A program made the translations under genes and the position numbers. The notes below the pieces were generated by a model. The model was not told the DNA's origin, ran no database searches, and saw only the letters and a program-made list of their open reading frames with translations. From Pseudomonadota bacterium (GTDB taxonomy: Bacteria; Pseudomonadota; Alphaproteobacteria; Caulobacterales; Caulobacteraceae), in contig JAEZEZ010000083.1 of the NCBI GenBank assembly GCA_023432855.1, positions 1-8,866 on the forward strand: DNA of 8,866 bases. The letters are read 5' to 3'. Every line of letters starts with the position of its first letter. Within the stretch, counting starts at the first letter, position 1. Positions 5,770 through 8,866 of this stretch are shown in pieces.

Positions 5770-6011
5770 CACAGGCGCGAGTCGGGGTCGTTGGCGGCCG
5801 GGTCGGCGAACTCGGTCTCGTGGCCGTGGCCGTCGGCGCCGGGAGCCAGCTCGAAGCGGCGGTCGCAGTAGCCGCACTCGACGTGGCTCTCCTCGCCCAT
5901 CTCCAGCCAGACGCGTGGATGGCCCAGCGCGCCGCCCACGCCGTCGCAGGCGACGCGCTTGGTCTGCACCAGGATGATCTCGGGGGGCGGGGGCGCGATG
6001 TCGGTCGGCAT
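5769..6011 (-). CDS. CHCC-type zinc-ribbon protein (NDUFS6-like family)
   Basis: An 80-residue protein with a single zinc site, C22-x8-H31-x14-C46-x2-C49, in the context VACDGVGGALGHPRVWLEMG and HVECGYCDRRF. This is the pattern of the zf-CHCC family, which includes the mitochondrial complex I subunit NDUFS6 and its alphaproteobacterial counterparts. The first 12 residues are Pro-rich, and the His/Asp-rich tail (about 58-80) looks disordered. There is no signal peptide or membrane segment. By family it may be a complex I accessory subunit, but no nuo gene is in the window and a free-standing role is possible. The ATG at 6011 follows AGGAAA about six to eleven bases upstream. It is the first gene of a two-gene unit with glyoxalase I, linked by a one-base stop/start overlap. 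A fair promoter lies about 50-75 bases upstream, divergent from the ABC ATPase gene. Confidence 0.88.
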   Translation of the reverse strand: MPTDIAPPPPEIILVQTKRVACDGVGGALGHPRVWLEMGEESHVECGYCDRRFELAPGADGHGHETEFADPAANDPDSRL

Positions 6012-6056
6012 GCTTGGATTTCCTGCGCCGGGCTTGGCGTGGGCTGTGCGGCGGCA

Positions 6057-6085
6057 TACCTAAGCGCGGCGTTCCGGCGCGTCAA
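6057..6085 (-). promoter_or_regulatory. Candidate promoter of the zinc-ribbon/gloA unit
   Basis: On the minus strand TTGACGC begins at 6085. Thirteen bases after it comes GCTTAG (6065-6060), similar to the Caulobacter housekeeping pattern TTGACGS-N10-14-GCTANAWC. The alternative -10 TAGGTA (6062-6057) gives a 17-base spacing. The start point would be near 6050, leaving a leader of about 40 bases. The -35 is good, the -10 only fair. Confidence 0.45.
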
Positions 6086-6101
6086 TTTGAGCCCTGCCTG
6101 C

Positions 6102-7064
6102 ATGGATACCCCCGATTACGCGCTGGACGTGTCCGGCCTCGTGAAGACCTACCCCGCGGGCCGGAAGACCCCGCCCAAGACAGCGCTGCGCGGCGTCGAC
6201 CTGAAGGTGCGGCGCGGTTCGATGTTCGGGCTGCTGGGGCCGAACGGCGCGGGCAAGTCGACCCTGATCAACATCCTCGCCGGCCTGACCCGCAAGACCG
6301 AGGGCCGGGTGCTGATCTGGGGCCGCGACATCGACGAGCGGCCGCGCGACGCGCGCGCCGCCATCGGGGTGGTGCCCCAGGAACTGTCGGCGGACGTCTT
6401 CTTCACCCCGGCCGAGGCGCTGGACGTGCAGGCCGGCTTCTACGGGGTGCCGAAGGCCGAGCGCCGGACCCTGGAGCTGCTGAACGCCGTGGGCCTGGGC
6501 GACAAGGCCGACGCCTATGTGCGCCAGCTGTCGGGCGGCATGAAGCGGCGGCTGATGGTGGCCAAGGCCATGGTCCACAATCCGCCGATCCTGATCCTCG
6601 ACGAGCCCACCGCCGGCGTCGACGTGGAGCTGCGCCGCCAGCTGTGGGCCTACGTCCGCGAGCTGAACGCCGCGGGGGTGACCATCCTGCTCACCACCCA
6701 CTACCTCGAAGAGGCGCAGGAGCTCTGCGACACCATCGCCATCGTCAACCGTGGCGAGGTGGTGGCCTGCGAGCCGACCGGCCAGCTGTTGCGCCGGCTC
6801 GACACCCGCAGCGTGGTGGTGACGCCCGAGGAGCCGCTGGCCGAGGCGCCGCGGCTGGCGGGGTTCCAGGTGCAGATGCGCGACCCCGACACCTTCGCCG
6901 TCACCTATCGCACTGGCGAGGCCAGCGTCGAACAGGTGCTGGCGGCGGTGCGCGCGGCGGGCCTGCACATCCGCGACATCGCCACCGAGGAGCCGGACCT
7001 GGAGGACGTCTTCCTGTCGCTGACCTACGGCGACCCGAACGCGGCCGATCCGACCCGCGACTGA
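6102..7064 (+). CDS. ABC-2-type transporter ATP-binding protein
   Basis: A 320-residue ATPase subunit of an ABC exporter, acting at the inner face of the membrane. It has Walker A GPNGAGKST (46-54), Q-loop Q93, signature LSGGM (143-147), Walker B ILILDE (163-168, with D167 and E168), D-loop AGVD and switch H200. The C-terminal part (about 230-320, ending DLEDVFLSLTY) is the extra domain typical of the CcmA/YadG-like drug and polysaccharide export ATPases. All catalytic residues are intact. Such ATPases normally need an ABC-2 permease, usually encoded next to them. Here the next gene is a sensor kinase 99 bases downstream and the upstream gene is divergent, so the partner must be elsewhere. 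The ATG at 6102 is where homology begins; no clear Shine-Dalgarno precedes it. The frame stays open upstream to 5820, but that part lies antisense to the zinc-ribbon gene and is not used. The substrate cannot be told. Confidence 0.93.
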   Translation: MDTPDYALDVSGLVKTYPAGRKTPPKTALRGVDLKVRRGSMFGLLGPNGAGKSTLINILAGLTRKTEGRVLIWGRDIDERPRDARAAIGVVPQELSADVFFTPAEALDVQAGFYGVPKAERRTLELLNAVGLGDKADAYVRQLSGGMKRRLMVAKAMVHNPPILILDEPTAGVDVELRRQLWAYVRELNAAGVTILLTTHYLEEAQELCDTIAIVNRGEVVACEPTGQLLRRLDTRSVVVTPEEPLAEAPRLAGFQVQMRDPDTFAVTYRTGEASVEQVLAAVRAAGLHIRDIATEEPDLEDVFLSLTYGDPNAADPTRD

Positions 7065-7079
7065 GGCGCACGGCCCCGG

Positions 7080-7091
7080 GCGACATGTCGC
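7080..7091. promoter_or_regulatory. Perfect 12-base palindrome GCGACATGTCGC
   Basis: It lies 15 bases after the ABC ATPase stop and 72 bases before the kinase start. It could be an operator for the kinase gene or a short hairpin. An AT-richer patch follows (AACTTAACC, 7118-7126), but I find no convincing -35/-10 pair. Confidence 0.3.
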
Positions 7092-7163
7092 ATCCGTCAA
7101 AGTTGTCGTGAAACCGTAACTTAACCGAGCGTCGCCAGGATGCCCCCGATTATGGGAGGCGTC

Positions 7164-8866
7164 ATGCCAGCGGCGACGGGCTTTGGTCTCGTGGCGCAGA
7201 TGCGCGCGCGGGAGTTCTGGACGCGTATCGTCATCGCCGCGGTCATCGGCCTCATGGCCTATGGCCTGACGTCGACCGTCTGGCCCGCCGTCTGGTTCGC
7301 CGCGGTCCTCATTGGCCAGGTCGCCGACTGGTGGCTGGTGCGGCCGATGCGCCGCGACCCCGACAAGCCGTTCTCGCTGGGCTATCGCGTCGTGGTCTGC
7401 GCCTTCACCAGCCTCAACGCCTTCATCTACTCGGGCGTCTCGGCCTACCTCTGGTTCAGCGGCGGCGTCGTCGGCCAGGTCTTCGCGGTGATCCATTTCG
7501 CCGGCGGCCTGCTGCACGTGACCCTGAACATGCACCAGGCGCGGCCGCTGCTGCTGTCGACCATGGCGCCGCACGCCATCTATTTCCTCGGCCTGCCGCT
7601 CTACAGCGCTTTCACCGGCAATCCGTGGATGGGCGTGGGCGTGGTCGGCGGCATCCTCTATCTCGCCCACCTGGTGAAGGCGGTGTCCCAGGCCCATCAG
7701 GTGACCCAGGAGCTGCGCGACGCCAACGCCGAGGCCTCCGACGCGCGCGACCGGGCCGAGCGGGCCAGCGCCGCCAAGTCGGACTTCCTGGCCACCGTCA
7801 GCCACGAGATCCGCACGCCGATGAACGCGGTGATCTCCGCCGCCGAACTGCTGCGCCGCACCGCGCTGACCCCGGCCCAGGCCGAGCACGTCTCCATGCT
7901 GCTCGACGCCGGCGACGTGCTCATGGGTCTGCTCAACGACGTGCTCGACCTGTCCAAGATCGAGGCCGGCAAGATGACGCTCGAGGCCGCCGACGTGGAC
8001 CTGCCGCAGAAGCTGGACGCGCTCGCGCGCCTGTGGGAGCCGCGCGCCCGCGATAAGGGCGTGGAGCTGCGCGTCAGCCTGGCCGACGACCTGCCGCGCC
8101 GGGTGCGCACCGACCCGCTCCGCCTGCAGCAGATCCTGTTCAACCTGCTGTCCAACGGCCTGAAGTTCACCGATCAGGGCAAGGTCGAACTGCGCGCCGG
8201 CGTGGCCGGGGAGCGGCTGTGGTTCGAGGTCCGCGACACCGGCTGCGGCATGGCCCCCGAGGTGCTGGCCCGCATCTTCGCCGGCTTCGAGCAGGCGGAG
8301 GCAGGCACCACGCGCCGCTACGGCGGCTCCGGCCTGGGCTTAGCCATCAGCCGCCGCCTGGCCGAGCTGATGGGCGGCGACCTGACGGCGCAGAGCGCGC
8401 CCGGCGAAGGCTCGACCTTCCGGCTGGAGCTGCCGCTGCAGGAGGCCGTGGCTCCCGCCGCCGATGTCGCCCGCTGCGAGGGCGGCGACTGCGACCAGGG
8501 GGACCTGGGCGAACTGCGCGTGCTGCTGGCCGAGGACCACGCGGTCAACCGGCGCATCGTGGCCCTGTTCCTGGAGCCGCTCGGCTGTCGTCTGACCATG
8601 GCCGAGAACGGCCGGCTGGCGCTGGACGCCGCCGAGGCCGAGGCCTTCGACGTCATCATCATGGACATGCAGATGCCGGTGATGGACGGCCTGGAGGCCG
8701 CCCGCGCCATCCGCGCGGGCTCGGGCCCCAACGCGACGACGCCGATCATGGCCCTGACCGCCAATGCGCTGGATCACCACCGCGCCGCCTGGGCGCAGGC
8801 CGGGGTCGAGACCTTCCTGACCAAGCCGATCGACCCCCGGGCGCTCACCGCCGCCCTGCTGGGGGC
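7164..8866 (+). CDS. Membrane-bound hybrid sensor histidine kinase (runs off right edge)
   Basis: 567 codons are in the window and the gene continues past it. Residues about 20-174 hold about six hydrophobic segments (near 21-37, 40-58, 76-98, 102-122, 130-148 and 155-172), with no recognised sensory domain. A helical linker rich in charged residues (about 175-205) leads to HisKA with the phospho-acceptor H214 (SHEIRTP). The ATPase domain follows: N-box QQILFNLLSNGLKFTD (322-337), D358 in DTGCGM, and GGSGLGL (387-393). After a linker with C438 and C443 comes a receiver domain from about 451 with acidic E457-D458, phospho-acceptor D501 (MDMQMPVMDG), T532 and K554, all conserved. It should autophosphorylate and relay to its own receiver, perhaps then to a histidine phosphotransferase; an Hpt domain beyond the edge cannot be excluded. 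The ATG at 7164 follows GGGAGG with a four-base gap; the in-frame ATG at 7152 overlaps that site. No cognate regulator is visible. Rare TTA codes L393. Confidence 0.93.
   Translation, partial: MPAATGFGLVAQMRAREFWTRIVIAAVIGLMAYGLTSTVWPAVWFAAVLIGQVADWWLVRPMRRDPDKPFSLGYRVVVCAFTSLNAFIYSGVSAYLWFSGGVVGQVFAVIHFAGGLLHVTLNMHQARPLLLSTMAPHAIYFLGLPLYSAFTGNPWMGVGVVGGILYLAHLVKAVSQAHQVTQELRDANAEASDARDRAERASAAKSDFLATVSHEIRTPMNAVISAAELLRRTALTPAQAEHVSMLLDAGDVLMGLLNDVLDLSKIEAGKMTLEAADVDLPQKLDALARLWEPRARDKGVELRVSLADDLPRRVRTDPLRLQQILFNLLSNGLKFTDQGKVELRAGVAGERLWFEVRDTGCGMAPEVLARIFAGFEQAEAGTTRRYGGSGLGLAISRRLAELMGGDLTAQSAPGEGSTFRLELPLQEAVAPAADVARCEGGDCDQGDLGELRVLLAEDHAVNRRIVALFLEPLGCRLTMAENGRLALDAAEAEAFDVIIMDMQMPVMDGLEAARAIRAGSGPNATTPIMALTANALDHHRAAWAQAGVETFLTKPIDPRALTAALLG

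Noticed and set aside
5820..6101. N-terminal extension of the ABC ATPase to 5820
   Set aside because: That stretch is antisense to the zinc-ribbon gene; ATPase homology starts at 6102.
7103..7131. TTGTCG or an ECF-type GAAAC element as promoter of the kinase
   Set aside because: Neither has a matching downstream element at acceptable spacing.
6060..7889. Minus-strand frame of about 609 codons opposite the ABC ATPase and kinase
   Set aside because: It is antisense to two well-conserved genes and His/Gln/Gly-rich as expected for a GC-driven shadow.
8340..8342. Frameshift or stop in the kinase at CTTAGCC
   Set aside because: The frame from 7164 reads this as Gly-TTA(Leu)-Ala inside the conserved GGSGLGLAI motif, so the gene is intact.

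Overview
The window is very GC-rich chromosomal DNA from an alphaproteobacterium. Codon use, gene content, Caulobacter-like promoter words and two intergenic palindromic repeat types suggest Caulobacteraceae (Caulobacter or Phenylobacterium-like); this placement is inference. It holds eight protein genes, two of them cut by the window edges. I saw no tRNA, rRNA, CRISPR array, transposase or phage gene.

Layout. The left part reads leftward: a PhnA/YjdM-domain gene running off the left edge (98 to below 1), then polA (3162-247), which has all three DNA polymerase I activities by motif and a strong hairpin just after its stop. Upstream of polA is a gene-free stretch (3163-3727) filled by a nested set of inverted repeats built from 9- and 10-base tandem words. 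It abuts the stop codon of a leftward WYL-family transcription regulator (4708-3728). A dyad-rich divergent promoter region (4709-4836) separates the regulator from a small rightward gene of unknown function (4837-5229). That gene converges on a leftward two-gene unit: a CHCC zinc-ribbon protein (6011-5769) whose stop overlaps the start of glyoxalase I (5769-5329). A pair of REP-like palindromes lies in the convergent gap. To the right, reading rightward, are an ABC-2-type ATPase without an adjacent permease (6102-7064) and a membrane-bound hybrid histidine kinase (7164 to beyond 8866).

How the parts relate. Most genes are housekeeping or common accessory functions: DNA repair and replication, methylglyoxal detoxification, export and signalling. 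The least explained parts are the nested palindromic element before polA, and the WYL regulator with its divergent unknown gene and several candidate operator dyads between them. This pair lies between the two repeat elements. No complete novel system is demonstrated; these are the best candidates for follow-up.
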